64,000 bases of DNA from Agarivorans sp050870875 (GCF_050870875.2 NZ_CP194041.2:2294001-2358000), one strand, 5' to 3'; counted from the stretch's first letter, positions 1-9,759 are shown. A program made the numbers and translations. Notes: generated by a model not told the origin, from the letters alone.

Positions 1-488
1 TTACCAACACCGGATGATGTAAATACCAAGGACGCATTTTGACTTTTCAGCATCAATGGGATCAACGCTTGACTCAGTAAAAATTGCGATTTTAGATTGA
101 CTTGCATTAGTTGATCCCAAAGATCTTCATCAATTTGTAGATATTGGCTTAATACCCCAAGATTGGCGGCGTTAAGCAATGCACCGTCTAAACGGCCAAA
201 TTGTGATTCTATGGTGGCAACCATATCGAGGTAATTCTGTTGGCTTGCACCTTTCAGATCTAAAGGAATAATCGCTGGCTGCGGACCGCCTAAAGCTTCG
301 ATTTCGTCATAAACCGCTTCTAGTTTTTTTACTGTTCGCCCGAGCAAAATTACGGTCGCGCCATGTTCGGCAAAACTTAAGGCTGCTTGGCGGCCAATCC
401 CGTCTCCGGCACCGGTGACGAGAATGACTTTGTCATTCAATTCATGCTGACTCGCCTGAAATTGTTGAGGAAAGATTTCCTTGCTCAT
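1..488 (-). CDS. yciK: YciK family SDR oxidoreductase, partial (3' end outside window)
   Basis: This is the N-terminal ~162 residues of a short-chain dehydrogenase/reductase read on the reverse strand; the C-terminus lies beyond base 1. The Rossmann motif TGAGDGIG is near residue 25, followed by the LLGR element and, further on, the LVFTSS segment that carries the catalytic Ser in this family. The N-terminal offset and the overall pattern match E. coli YciK, an uncharacterised oxidoreductase. In enterobacteria yciK precedes sohB and topA, and both follow here, which supports the name. The usual NNAG motif reads LNAANLG, a slight deviation. The ATG is at 486-488. The substrate is unknown. Confidence 0.85.
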   Translation of the reverse strand, partial: MSKEIFPQQFQASQHELNDKVILVTGAGDGIGRQAALSFAEHGATVILLGRTVKKLEAVYDEIEALGGPQPAIIPLDLKGASQQNYLDMVATIESQFGRLDGALLNAANLGVLSQYLQIDEDLWDQLMQVNLKSQFLLSQALIPLMLKSQNASLVFTSSGVG

Positions 489-553
489 GTTTGATTCCTG
501 TAGATGTGCGACAGCGCACAAATATTACTCAATAGTTAAACAACTGTTTATTC

Positions 554-570
554 ATCTGGTTAGACCTGTT
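554..570. promoter_or_regulatory. FadR-like operator upstream of the lipase gene
   Basis: The 17-bp sequence ATCTGGTTAGACCTGTT agrees with the E. coli FadR consensus ANCTGGTCCGAYNTGTT at 13 of the 15 specified positions. It lies 67 bp upstream of a VolA-type lipase whose reaction would release fatty acids, so fatty-acid-responsive control makes sense. The site is also in the upstream region of the divergent yciK. The match is read by eye; binding is inferred. Confidence 0.5.
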
Positions 571-636
571 GCAAAAATGTTAAGCGGTGTTTATGGTGCT
601 GTTGTGAACCATTACTATTAAAAGGAATTTGCGAAT

Positions 637-3093
637 ATGCGTTTGTCCCGAATAGCAACAACGATTACTTTATTTGCGTCAGTATCTCTGGCGGGCTGCG
701 GTGGCAACTCGCCATTAGATTTTGCAGATGATAGCACGGCCCAAGTCCCCAACTCAGTAAAAATTCGCTTCAATCCTCTGACCGGCGATGTCTCAACGCC
801 CAATAACTTACTATTTAGCGGCAGCTTAGATGGGACCATTAATTTACCGAGTGAAGCTGAAATTGTGAGTACTTCAGAATACCGAGATATTACTCAGGTG
901 TTAGGCGCATTAGACGGTTGGCAAACCAGCGTACCATTTAGGATCCCGCTGGGTTACGGTGACAATGAGGATGATTATAACAACAAAATTGATGTACAAC
1001 TTGATAATGCCAGTTTTGCCGATGGGCTGTTGTTATTTAAAGTGAGGGCTTCAGGTTTTGCCGATGATTGTAGTGATGTGAGCGAAAATGGTGGCAGTTT
1101 TGTGGCTGGTCAAACTTGTCGCATCGACCAGCAGTTGGTTTACGGGGAAGACTATACCGTTAATTTTGCTGATGGTGAACTGGTAGTCGTACCACTGAAA
1201 CCTTTCGCCCCCGCGAGTTCTTATATGGTGGTGGTGAGCGAGCAATTGTACGATGAGAATGGACGTTCTGTGGACGCTGGGACGGGTTATTCCTTGTTAA
1301 GTGAAGTACCAAAGGCTGAAGATAGTGCGACCGTTCAGTCGCTGAAGAGCTTAACCAATTGGAATAATGCTTTGCTCGCTGCGCGAGGCGTTGAAGGTAC
1401 AATCAGTTATACGGCAGTATTTACCACCCAGTCTGTTAACCCGGTATTAAGTAGTTTGCAACAGGTATATGGCGGCATGGCGCTGATGGGGCAATTATCA
1501 TTGTCATCCTTAGTGGATACTGGCAGTACCGCGCAAGATGTTGCCAACACGGTATTAGGGGCCAGCCAGCCAAGTTTTGCAGCTGCAAAATATTACACAT
1601 CAAGTTTGACGGTGCCTTATTACTTATCCGATTTAGATCATCCCGATCTTGGGGGTGGCGATGTTAATCAGTGGGCACAAGCCAAAACTGACAGCCCAGT
1701 AGCCATACTACAACTGCTGCAAACCAATAGTGACTTTGCCAATCAAGGTAGTACCACAAGTTTTTGGGCGCAAGCTGCCGCTAAAGGTTTTGATGTTACT
1801 ACTTTTGGGACCTTGGTTGGTGCGGGTGATACGACTCGCGCGGCACAAATGTTAGCGCAAGCTGATTTGTCGGGACTGACTTATATCGAAAATGGGAATA
1901 CGAAGTTGGTTGACGTTCATCATCATCTAACCGCCTATAACCCTTTACCGAAAACTCGTAGCATGGCCAACCTTAAGGTTGATGTATATCTGCCCGATAC
2001 CAAGCTATTGACTAACCTAACTATGCCTGCCAATGGTTGGCCGGTGGTCATGTTCCAACATGGCATTACCACTTTGAAAGAAACGGCGGCAGGTATTGCT
2101 GCTGGGTATGCGGCACAAGGCTATGCTGTGGTGGCGATTGATTTGCCATATCATGGTAGCCGAGCCATTGATTTAGATGGGGATGGTCAGCCAGACCTAA
2201 GTGCTAATCTTGATGCTCAAGTGTTTGCCAATCTCAGTAGTTTTTTGAGTATTAGGGAAAACTTGCGTCAGTCGAGTGCCGATATTTTGGCATTGAGGGC
2301 CGCTTTACAAGCCACTACCGCGCCTGCTGAATTAGATGGCAGTAAGGTGCATTTTGTAGGGCAATCTTTGGGTTCGGTTGTTGGGATCCCAGTTGCTGCA
2401 TTGGCGAAAATAGTGACCGTGAATGGAATGGATGTTGATTATCGCTTAGACAGTGCCGCACTTAGTGTACCGGGTGGAGGACTTGCTGGAGTGTTTTTGT
2501 ATTCCCCTAGTTTTGGACCAGCAGTGGAAGCTGGTTTGAAAGCGAACACTGGTTATCTAGCTCTGGTTGCTGCGGGTTTAGGTTTTGTCGACAACGACAG
2601 TGGCACAGCATTAGAGCAATTTGCCGTTTATCAAGCTCGTTACCCTGAGGCGGCGGCACTAGTGATTAATGCCAATTACCCAGCCTTTGCCTCGGTGTTT
2701 AGTTCCTTGGCACAAACGGTTGTAGATGGCGCAGATCCGTTAAACTTTAGTCAGAATGGTTTTGCTATGCCAGTGTTACTGCACGAAGTGGTGGGGGATG
2801 GCAGTAGCGAAAGTGGTGACCAAACCATTCCCAATCGCGTAGCTGGACTACCGTTAATTGGTACCGAGCCGTTAATTTCAGCGATGGGTTTAGAGGGGAC
2901 AGAGGTGACCTCCGCAGGCAGTTATGCAGTTCGATTTAGTCAAGGCGCGCATGCTTCCTTAATTAGTCCCAGCGCTAGCATAGCCACTACTTTGGAGATG
3001 CAAACTCAGTTTGTTAGTTATGCGGTAAGCGCTGATGCCGGGAATGCCACGGTGGTCGTGAATGATAGCTCAGTGATTGCTGCAACCCAATAG
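637..3093 (+). CDS. VolA/Pla-1/Cef-type outer-membrane lipase (lipoprotein)
   Basis: 818 residues. A signal peptide ends in the lipobox SLAGC (lipidated Cys21) followed by Gly, so outer-membrane sorting is expected. The C-terminal half has an alpha/beta hydrolase core: the FQHGIT oxyanion-type segment near residue 475, the nucleophile elbow VGQSLGS near residue 578, and a late HASL segment near residue 780 that could supply the catalytic His. Size and layout fit the Vibrio VolA/Pla-1/Cef family, surface lipases that hydrolyse lysophospholipids or lipids for fatty-acid uptake. An AAGGA Shine-Dalgarno sits 5' of the ATG. It is monocistronic, with a terminator at 3113-3137, and interrupts the usual yciK-sohB neighbourhood. 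Substrate is inferred from the family. Confidence 0.82.
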   Translation: MRLSRIATTITLFASVSLAGCGGNSPLDFADDSTAQVPNSVKIRFNPLTGDVSTPNNLLFSGSLDGTINLPSEAEIVSTSEYRDITQVLGALDGWQTSVPFRIPLGYGDNEDDYNNKIDVQLDNASFADGLLLFKVRASGFADDCSDVSENGGSFVAGQTCRIDQQLVYGEDYTVNFADGELVVVPLKPFAPASSYMVVVSEQLYDENGRSVDAGTGYSLLSEVPKAEDSATVQSLKSLTNWNNALLAARGVEGTISYTAVFTTQSVNPVLSSLQQVYGGMALMGQLSLSSLVDTGSTAQDVANTVLGASQPSFAAAKYYTSSLTVPYYLSDLDHPDLGGGDVNQWAQAKTDSPVAILQLLQTNSDFANQGSTTSFWAQAAAKGFDVTTFGTLVGAGDTTRAAQMLAQADLSGLTYIENGNTKLVDVHHHLTAYNPLPKTRSMANLKVDVYLPDTKLLTNLTMPANGWPVVMFQHGITTLKETAAGIAAGYAAQGYAVVAIDLPYHGSRAIDLDGDGQPDLSANLDAQVFANLSSFLSIRENLRQSSADILALRAALQATTAPAELDGSKVHFVGQSLGSVVGIPVAALAKIVTVNGMDVDYRLDSAALSVPGGGLAGVFLYSPSFGPAVEAGLKANTGYLALVAAGLGFVDNDSGTALEQFAVYQARYPEAAALVINANYPAFASVFSSLAQTVVDGADPLNFSQNGFAMPVLLHEVVGDGSSESGDQTIPNRVAGLPLIGTEPLISAMGLEGTEVTSAGSYAVRFSQGAHASLISPSASIATTLEMQTQFVSYAVSADAGNATVVVNDSSVIAATQ

Positions 3094-3112
3094 GTCAGTT
3101 TATTTGCTACTA

Positions 3113-3137
3113 GGCCTGCATTGTGCAGGCCTTTTTT
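3113..3137 (+). terminator. Rho-independent terminator of the lipase gene
   Basis: A perfect 8-bp stem (GGCCTGCA / TGCAGGCC) with a TTG loop is followed by six T. It lies 20 bp after the lipase stop codon. Confidence 0.92.
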
Positions 3138-3152
3138 GTTACTTGGCTCGTG

Positions 3153-3184
3153 ATTCAAGCTATGGTACTAATAGCTGCTTGAAT
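3153..3184. promoter_or_regulatory. Dyad in the sohB leader
   Basis: ATTCAAGC and GCTTGAAT form an 8-bp inverted repeat around 16 bases, with an inner AGCTAT/ATAGCT pairing. It ends just before the sohB Shine-Dalgarno (GAGGG). It could be an operator or a leader hairpin that modulates translation; nothing else identifies it. Confidence 0.35.
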
Positions 3185-3200
3185 TGATGAGGGTAAAAGT

Positions 3201-4226
3201 TTGGATTTCTTGATTGAATTTGGTTTGTTTTTTGCCAAGGCGATAACTATTGTTATCGCCATTATTGCGGTTGTTGTGGTTATTGTGGCGGCTTCCGTTA
3301 AGAATAAGCATAAGAGTGGTGAGTTAGAGCTGAAAGATCTGAGTGAGCGTCATCATCAGATCGAGGATCATTTGAATGACTCGCTAATGAATAAAGAACA
3401 GCTTAAACAGTATAAAAAACAGCAGAAACAGCAACAAAAAGCCGATAAAAAAAATACCGCAGAGCAGTCAAAACCACGCTTATTTGTGATTGACTTTAAA
3501 GGCAGTATCGATGCGAAGGAGGTTGCTAGCCTCCGCGAAGAAGTCACCGCAGTGTTAATTACCGCCAAGCAAGACGATGAAGTGTTGGTTCGGCTTGAAA
3601 GTGGTGGTGGTATGGTGCATGGCTATGGCTTAGCGGCATCTCAGCTGAAGCGACTCAAGGCGAAAGGGATTAAACTGACCATTGCCGTTGATAAGGTTGC
3701 GGCGAGTGGAGGATATATGATGGCTTGTATTGCCGACCAGATCATCGCTGCTCCGTTTGCGATTGTCGGCTCTATTGGGGTTATCGCTCAAATTCCTAAC
3801 TTTAATAAAGTCTTAAAAAACCATGACATTGAATTTGAACAACTGACTGCCGGTGAGTTCAAGCGCACCTTGACCATGTTTGGTGAAAATACCGATGAGG
3901 CTCGTGCTAAATTTAAAGCGGAGTTGGAAGAAACTCACATCCTATTTAAAGATTTTGTACAAGAGTTTCGTCCACAACTTGATATTGCCAAGGTTGCGAC
4001 GGGTGAGCATTGGTATGGTACTCAAGCCTATGGTTTGAAGCTTATCGATCAGGTGAGCACCAGTGATGACTACTTGATGCAACACTATGCCGACAAGCAA
4101 GTCGTTCAGTTTAAATATCACGGCAAGAAAAAGTTGGCGGAAAAATTAAGTCAAGCAGCTAGTCTCGGGGTAGAGCGAGGCATGATGAAACTGCTGCAAT
4201 CGCAATCTTGGGATTGGACGAAATAA
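3201..4226 (+). CDS. sohB: SohB inner-membrane protease (S49 family)
   Basis: 341 residues; E. coli SohB is 349. One hydrophobic segment at about residues 12-32 is followed by a charged Lys/Gln-rich linker at 65-90 and the S49 peptidase domain. The catalytic Ser is S169 in the AASGGY motif and the likely catalytic Lys is K221 in EFKRTL. Their 52-residue spacing is typical of the family's Ser/Lys dyad. The start codon is TTG, with GAGGG about 8 bases upstream. Its position just before topA (with the divergent astB between) is the usual gammaproteobacterial context. It probably degrades peptides in the periplasm; its physiological substrate is not clear even in E. coli. Confidence 0.93.
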   Translation: MDFLIEFGLFFAKAITIVIAIIAVVVVIVAASVKNKHKSGELELKDLSERHHQIEDHLNDSLMNKEQLKQYKKQQKQQQKADKKNTAEQSKPRLFVIDFKGSIDAKEVASLREEVTAVLITAKQDDEVLVRLESGGGMVHGYGLAASQLKRLKAKGIKLTIAVDKVAASGGYMMACIADQIIAAPFAIVGSIGVIAQIPNFNKVLKNHDIEFEQLTAGEFKRTLTMFGENTDEARAKFKAELEETHILFKDFVQEFRPQLDIAKVATGEHWYGTQAYGLKLIDQVSTSDDYLMQHYADKQVVQFKYHGKKKLAEKLSQAASLGVERGMMKLLQSQSWDWTK

Positions 4227-4247
4227 ATTAAGAGGATGTAAAATATT

Positions 4248-4276
4248 AAGCCTGATCATGTTCATCAGGCTTTTTT
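4248..4276 (+). terminator. Rho-independent terminator of sohB
   Basis: The 9-bp stem AAGCCTGAT / ATCAGGCTT with a 7-base loop is followed by a T run, 21 bp after the sohB stop codon. Confidence 0.9.
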
Positions 4277-4348
4277 GTGTCTTAATTAATCAGTAAGCTA
4301 GCTTACGGTTGTAATCACTGTATTAACGTATTGTTTTATTGGTTCTTT

Positions 4349-5689
4349 TTAGGCTTGTTGGAAAGGATAAATGGATCCAAGCTGAAGAATTTGGGTGAGT
4401 TCATCCAGGGCGGTGTTCACCTCGGTGATCAGTTGTGGATCTCGTAGATCATCAAATCTTAAGCTATCTCGGTAGTGTTTATCAATCCAGCAGTTAAGCG
4501 TGTTAAACAGTTGCTCATTGAGCAGAGTATGCTGATTCACCGCCGCTAGTTCCATGTCATTAAGGGCGACCCTTAAGCGTAAACAGGCTGGGCCGCCACC
4601 GTTACTCATACTCTGTTTTACATCGAAATAATGCACCTGCTTGATCGGCGTGTTGCGAGTCACTAAGTTCTCAAGGTAACGACGAACTGAATCGGATTCT
4701 TGGCAGTTTGTTGGGGCGATAATTGCCATTTCTCCAGGCGCAGTGGTAATAATTTGAGTATTAAATAAGTAACTCTTTATCGCCTCACTCACAGAGACTT
4801 CTTGATCGTTAACTTCAATAAAATGGAGCTTATCTTCGCCGAAATAATGCTGAATACGCTGAATTTCTTGTTGTGAGTTTAAAAATGCCTGTTGATGATA
4901 AAACAGTACATTTTGGTTCCCGACGGCAATCACATCATTATGAAATACGCCTTGATCTATCACCGCTGGATTTTGCTGAATAAACATTGCGGTATCGTTA
5001 TCTAAACCATGTAAACGGGCGACAGCCTGACTGGCCTCAAGAGTTTGTCGAGCAGGGAATTTACTTGGAGCCACTTGCTGACTATTGGCGGCACTGCGCC
5101 CATAGACAAATAGCTCAAGACCTGCCTTACCGTAATTGCTACACAGGCGAGTGTGGTTTGCTGCACCTTCGTCGCCATAGTAATCATTTTCTGGTAGATG
5201 TTGGTGATGTTCGAAGTATTTAGGATTCGCAAATACTGCTTTTAAGATGTTGCCTGTCACTCCGGGCTCAATAGAACGGTGTAGTTTATTGGTTAAGTTT
5301 GCGGGGGTGAAATGTACTTTACCATTGCCAGTATCGGCGCTTGGTGAAACCGTGGCTGCATTGGCGGTCCACATGCTGGAGGCTGAATAGCTGGCGAGTA
5401 GGGCATCTGGTGCTTTCGCAGCGGCTTGCTGCAACAGTTGGCTGTCGTTACCAGTAAATCCGATCCGACGAAGTAAGTTAAGATCGGGGCGTTGTTGTGG
5501 CGCGAGTACGCCTTGGTACAGTCCTAGGTCATGCAAGGCTTTCATTTTTAATAAGCCTTGCTTGGCTGCTTGCTGCGGGTTCGATGCATTTTGAGCATTA
5601 GAAAGGGAGGCCACGTTACCGAATGACAGTCCTGCATAGTTGTGGGTAGGGCCCACTAAACCGTCAAAATTAACTTCGAAGTGTTTCAT
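4349..5689 (-). CDS. astB: N-succinylarginine dihydrolase
   Basis: 446 residues; E. coli AstB is 447. It opens with the signature VNFDGLVGPTHNYAGLS and carries the conserved NGGGPACLRLRV segment near the C-terminus, where the catalytic Cys lies in this amidinotransferase-fold enzyme. It hydrolyses N2-succinylarginine to succinylornithine, two ammonia and CO2, the second step of the arginine succinyltransferase pathway. The other ast genes (A, C, D, E) are not next to it, so the pathway is split. It is transcribed away from topA. I saw no clear ARG box in the 300-bp intergenic region. Confidence 0.95.
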   Translation of the reverse strand: MKHFEVNFDGLVGPTHNYAGLSFGNVASLSNAQNASNPQQAAKQGLLKMKALHDLGLYQGVLAPQQRPDLNLLRRIGFTGNDSQLLQQAAAKAPDALLASYSASSMWTANAATVSPSADTGNGKVHFTPANLTNKLHRSIEPGVTGNILKAVFANPKYFEHHQHLPENDYYGDEGAANHTRLCSNYGKAGLELFVYGRSAANSQQVAPSKFPARQTLEASQAVARLHGLDNDTAMFIQQNPAVIDQGVFHNDVIAVGNQNVLFYHQQAFLNSQQEIQRIQHYFGEDKLHFIEVNDQEVSVSEAIKSYLFNTQIITTAPGEMAIIAPTNCQESDSVRRYLENLVTRNTPIKQVHYFDVKQSMSNGGGPACLRLRVALNDMELAAVNQHTLLNEQLFNTLNCWIDKHYRDSLRFDDLRDPQLITEVNTALDELTQILQLGSIYPFQQA

Positions 5690-5989
5690 AATATTCCTTT
5701 CAGTACGCTCATCAAAAATGAGTTATCTTTTATTGAAAATTTTTATAGTAATGGTTATTTATATTGGCATATAAAGAAAATCAAGCGTATAACTCTACGC
5801 GATTACGAGACTTTCAGATGTTATCAGTTTGTTTTTAGCTGGTCGAGTGCTTAATTATTCACCCAATAAACCAAAGAATTAAAAAAGTTATTGACCTATG
5901 CTGAGTCTCGAGCAATTTTAAAAAGAACACACTGTCTGCTACTCTCCGTACAAAGATAATTGACGGACTTAATCGGTAATAAGAAGAAT
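5690..5989. other. Divergent astB/topA intergenic region
   Basis: About 300 bp with no coding potential. It must hold the astB promoter on the reverse strand and the topA promoter. A TTGACC at 5891-5896 could serve as a -35 for topA, but the expected -10 position (around 5914-5920, AATTTTA) is weak. I call no firm site here. Confidence 0.4.
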
Positions 5990-8632
5990 ATGAGTAAATC
6001 ACTGGTCATCGTGGAATCACCAGCCAAAGCAAAAACGATTAATAAATACTTAGGCCGCCAATACGTGGTGAAGTCGAGTGTCGGCCACATTCGTGATTTG
6101 CCCAGTAGCGGCAGTAACACCAATAAAAAGAAGGCGGCACCGATTTCTACCAAAGGCTTAAGCGCAGAAGAAAAAGCCAAATTAAAGCAAGCAAAAGACA
6201 AAAAGGCTTTAGTGTCTAGGATGGGCGTTGACCCGGAGAAAGATTGGCAAGCTAATTACCAAATTCTTCCTGGCAAAGAAAAAGTTGTTAATGAGCTTAA
6301 AACCCTCGCCGAAAATGCCGACACCATTTATCTCGCGACCGATTTAGACCGCGAAGGAGAGGCGATTGCTTGGCACTTAAAAGAAATTATTGGGGGTGAC
6401 GACAGCCGCTTTAAGCGAGTTGTATTTAACGAAATCACCAAGTCTGCGATTCAAGATGCCTTCTCTCAGCCCAGTGAACTGAATATGGATCGAGTGAATG
6501 CCCAACAAGCCCGCCGTTTTCTTGACCGAGTGGTTGGCTATATGGTTTCTCCATTGTTGTGGAAAAAGATTGCTCGTGGCTTATCGGCGGGTCGAGTGCA
6601 GTCAGTCGCGGTTCGGCTTGTGGTGGAGAAGGAGCGTGAAATTAAAGCTTTTGTCCCAGAAGAGTATTGGGACATTCATGCTGACTTAGCCACCCAACAA
6701 GCGAAAAACTTTCGTCTTGAAGTTGTCAAAGAAAATGGCCAGCCCTTTAAGCCTGTTACTCAACAACAAGCCTCTACGGCAGTAAGTAGTTTAAAAACAG
6801 CGGCTTATAAAGTTGCTAAGCGTGAAGATAAACCGACTCGTTCTAAGCCAAAAGCTCCCTACATAACCTCGACCTTGCAGCAGGCAGCGAGTACTCGCCT
6901 TGGATTTGGTGTGAAAAGAACGATGATGTTGGCTCAGCGGCTCTATGAAGCGGGTTACATCACCTATATGCGTACTGACTCAACAAACTTGAGCAACGAC
7001 GCTGTGGAGGCTGGTAGGGCCTATATCGTCGATAATTACGGGGCAGATTATCTTCCTGAAAATCCTTTGCGTTATTCTAGCAAGCAAGGAGCCCAGGAAG
7101 CACACGAAGCGATTAGACCTTCGGATGTGAACGTCTTAGGGAACCATATCGATGGTGTGGATGCTGATGCGAAGAAACTTTACGATCTTATATGGCGTCA
7201 ATTTGTCGCTTGTCAGATGACCGATGCGCAATATGACGCAACCACTGTTACAGTGAGTGCGGGTCAGTTTGAGTTGCGAGCGAAGGGTAAAATATTACGT
7301 TTTGACGGTTGGACGCGAGTACAACCGGTAGGCAAAGCTAAAAAAGATGAAGACGGTGTATTACCAGCGGTTAGCCAAGGTGATGTATTAAACTTGGTTG
7401 AGCTTGATTCTAAGCAGCACTTTACTAAACCACCGGCTCGTTTTAACGAAGCTTCCTTAGTCCGTGAGTTGGAAAAACGTGGTATTGGACGGCCCTCAAC
7501 TTATGCATCGATTATTTCCACAATTCAAGATCGGGGCTACGTGCGTACCGAAAGTCGTCGTTTTTATGCGGAGAAAATGGGCGAAATTGTTTCTGAACGG
7601 CTATGTGAAAGCTTTGAAAATCTGATGAGCTACGACTTTACCGCTGAAATGGAAGAGCGCTTGGATGAAGTTGCGGATGGTAGCTTTGAATGGAAGCAGG
7701 TTCTCAATGAATTTTATAAGAACTTTAAAGGCCAATTAAGCAAGGCTGATGATGATGAGCATGGGATGCGTAGCAATACCCCCGTCATCACTGACATTAG
7801 TTGTCCTGATTGTGGACGTCCCATGGGGATCCGTACTGCCAGTACCGGGGTCTTTTTAGGATGCTCTGGTTATGCGCTCCCTCCCAAAGAGCGCTGTAAA
7901 TGCACCATTAATCTTATCCCCGGAGAAGAAGCGGTCGCGGCGAATGTAGAAGAGCAAGAAACAGAAGCTCTGCGTGCGAAAGAACGTTGTCCAATTTGTG
8001 CGACCGCGATGGATAGTTACCTCATCGATGAAACTCGTAAGTTGCATGTCTGTGGTAATAATCCAGATTGTGACGGGTACGTGGTTGAGCAAGGTAGCTT
8101 TAAAATCAAAGGTTACGATGGGCCGATTGTTGAGTGTGAGAAATGCGGCAATGATATGCAGTTACGCACCGGCCGTTTTGGTAAGTATATGGCTTGTACC
8201 GGTGAAGATTGTAGTAATACTCGTAAGATATTAAAAAGTGGCGAGGTTGCACCTCCACGCGAAGATCCGGTGCATTTGCCTGAGTTACCTTGTGTGAATA
8301 GCGATGCCTATTTTGTATTGCGTGACGGGGCTTCAGGGATATTTATGGCGGCGAGTAACTTTCCACGCTCGCGTGAAACTCGAGCGCCGTTGGTTGAAGA
8401 GTTGAAACGCTTTAAAGATCGTTTACCCGAGAAGTTTTACTATTTGGCCGATGGCCCAACGGAAGATCCCGATGGGGTCAAAACTTTGGTGCGTTATAGT
8501 CGTAAAACCAAAGAGCAATATTTAAGTTCTGAGGTGGAAGGTAAACCAACTGGTTGGCGGGCCTATTTTACCGATAATAAATGGGTGATTGAAGATAAAC
8601 GTAAGAAGCCAAAAGCGGCGAAGGCGGATTAA
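5990..8632 (+). CDS. topA: DNA topoisomerase I (type IA)
   Basis: 880 residues from the ATG at 5990; E. coli TopA is 865. An earlier in-frame ATG at 5960 would add ten residues not found in the family, whose proteins begin M-x-K-x-LVIVESPAKAKTI. The Toprim domain is N-terminal with the DLDREGEAIAWHL acidic motif. The active-site Tyr is about Y326 in ITYMRTDSTN. At the C-terminus, Cys-rich zinc ribbons are visible (CPDCGRPMG, CPICATAMD, CEKCGNDMQ with partner Cys pairs). It relaxes negative supercoils behind RNA polymerase. It is monocistronic and ends at a bidirectional terminator. Confidence 0.97.
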   Translation: MSKSLVIVESPAKAKTINKYLGRQYVVKSSVGHIRDLPSSGSNTNKKKAAPISTKGLSAEEKAKLKQAKDKKALVSRMGVDPEKDWQANYQILPGKEKVVNELKTLAENADTIYLATDLDREGEAIAWHLKEIIGGDDSRFKRVVFNEITKSAIQDAFSQPSELNMDRVNAQQARRFLDRVVGYMVSPLLWKKIARGLSAGRVQSVAVRLVVEKEREIKAFVPEEYWDIHADLATQQAKNFRLEVVKENGQPFKPVTQQQASTAVSSLKTAAYKVAKREDKPTRSKPKAPYITSTLQQAASTRLGFGVKRTMMLAQRLYEAGYITYMRTDSTNLSNDAVEAGRAYIVDNYGADYLPENPLRYSSKQGAQEAHEAIRPSDVNVLGNHIDGVDADAKKLYDLIWRQFVACQMTDAQYDATTVTVSAGQFELRAKGKILRFDGWTRVQPVGKAKKDEDGVLPAVSQGDVLNLVELDSKQHFTKPPARFNEASLVRELEKRGIGRPSTYASIISTIQDRGYVRTESRRFYAEKMGEIVSERLCESFENLMSYDFTAEMEERLDEVADGSFEWKQVLNEFYKNFKGQLSKADDDEHGMRSNTPVITDISCPDCGRPMGIRTASTGVFLGCSGYALPPKERCKCTINLIPGEEAVAANVEEQETEALRAKERCPICATAMDSYLIDETRKLHVCGNNPDCDGYVVEQGSFKIKGYDGPIVECEKCGNDMQLRTGRFGKYMACTGEDCSNTRKILKSGEVAPPREDPVHLPELPCVNSDAYFVLRDGASGIFMAASNFPRSRETRAPLVEELKRFKDRLPEKFYYLADGPTEDPDGVKTLVRYSRKTKEQYLSSEVEGKPTGWRAYFTDNKWVIEDKRKKPKAAKAD

Positions 8633-8634
8633 AT

Positions 8635-8662
8635 AAAAAAGGAAGCGAGAGCTTCCTTTTTT
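8635..8662. terminator. Bidirectional terminator between topA and the MetF-like gene
   Basis: The 6-bp stem GGAAGC / GCTTCC with a GAGA tetraloop is flanked by six A upstream and six T downstream, so it works for both convergent genes. Confidence 0.9.
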
Positions 8663-8704
8663 AATGTTTATTATTGCTGTTTTCGCTCAGAATAACTGCT
8701 TATT

Positions 8705-9661
8705 TCATCGTAATTGTTGTTGTGCTAGCTTCTTATCCATAGTGGCTTTTAGTAATTTGTAGAGCAGGATCGAAGCATCAATTTCTTCTTTGCGGTTGGT
8801 GAGACTCTCGATATTTAAACCCAAGGGGATCCCTAAGGGCAAGCAGGTTTCTAAGATCTGCACCAGATTGTTGTAGCAAATTAAAATTGATTCGTTTAGC
8901 GGTTTTTCTGCATTGAGAATACGCAAACTAGTGGCTTCTGGAACCGAAATCCCTAACCATTCAATAAACTCAAGGGTTTTAGCACTACCGCAAGGTGAAA
9001 AGGTGAGTATGATCCGCTGTGGCTGCTGCTGGTTTTCACGACATTGATGGGCATAGCGGCTTAACATATCGATGGTTGCTTGAGCGTTATACACTGCTTG
9101 TGAGACAAAATAGCGGCAGCCTTGTTCCATTTTGTGCAGTAACCTAAGGTGTTCATCCCCTTTCTTCGCATGACGCTCTGCAATGGTCACGCCGCCTAGG
9201 TAAAACTCTGGGGCTTGGTTGGCTAAAGCTTGATAAGCGTCCGCTAAGCTCAGCTTTATTTCCGAATTAGCTGCCGGGCTACCTACTAATACTAAGTCAC
9301 GAATTCCATATTGGTGCCAGGCCTGTTTTAGCCAGTTTACAAACTCAGCTTCATTTCGTTGTGAGACACTCTTATAAGTGATTACCGAACGTTGGCTTTT
9401 TTGCATTAATAATTGTGCATATAGCCTTGGGTCATGGGTTTGCATGTAAGGAAAGGGTCTAGGCTTATCAATTCGACTACTCTCATCTTGAATGTCATAA
9501 ACAATCAAACCGTCATAATCCAGTTCATCAAGACGAGATAATAATTTGTCTGCAATCGCGCTGACTTTTTCTATATCGGTGTTTTTTTTGGGCGGCGTCG
9601 TACCAATAAAGTAGACGCCATGGGAGCTATCACTAGAGATTTGTTGCAGTGTTTTGCGCAT
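8705..9661 (-). CDS. Methylenetetrahydrofolate reductase-like protein
   Basis: 318 residues with a TIM-barrel pattern like MetF: an early GLIVYDIQDE strand, RDLVLVGSP in mid-protein, LGGVTIAERH, and the segment RYFVSQAVYN, equivalent to the conserved FxxTQ region of the MTHFR family. Similarity is at family level; the sequence is divergent from classic MetF and there is no MetJ-type box upstream. It may reduce methylenetetrahydrofolate or act on another folate or flavin substrate. It is transcribed alone on the reverse strand, convergent with topA. Its role is inferred. Confidence 0.6.
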   Translation of the reverse strand: MRKTLQQISSDSSHGVYFIGTTPPKKNTDIEKVSAIADKLLSRLDELDYDGLIVYDIQDESSRIDKPRPFPYMQTHDPRLYAQLLMQKSQRSVITYKSVSQRNEAEFVNWLKQAWHQYGIRDLVLVGSPAANSEIKLSLADAYQALANQAPEFYLGGVTIAERHAKKGDEHLRLLHKMEQGCRYFVSQAVYNAQATIDMLSRYAHQCRENQQQPQRIILTFSPCGSAKTLEFIEWLGISVPEATSLRILNAEKPLNESILICYNNLVQILETCLPLGIPLGLNIESLTNRKEEIDASILLYKLLKATMDKKLAQQQLR

Positions 9662-9759
9662 GATATGTAAAGCTTATAGGAATAATTGGGTTCATTTTCG
9701 CATAGCGAAAGCTAAAAATCCCCAGTTGCGAAAGAGATCGCGTTAAAAATCCGCCCGAA

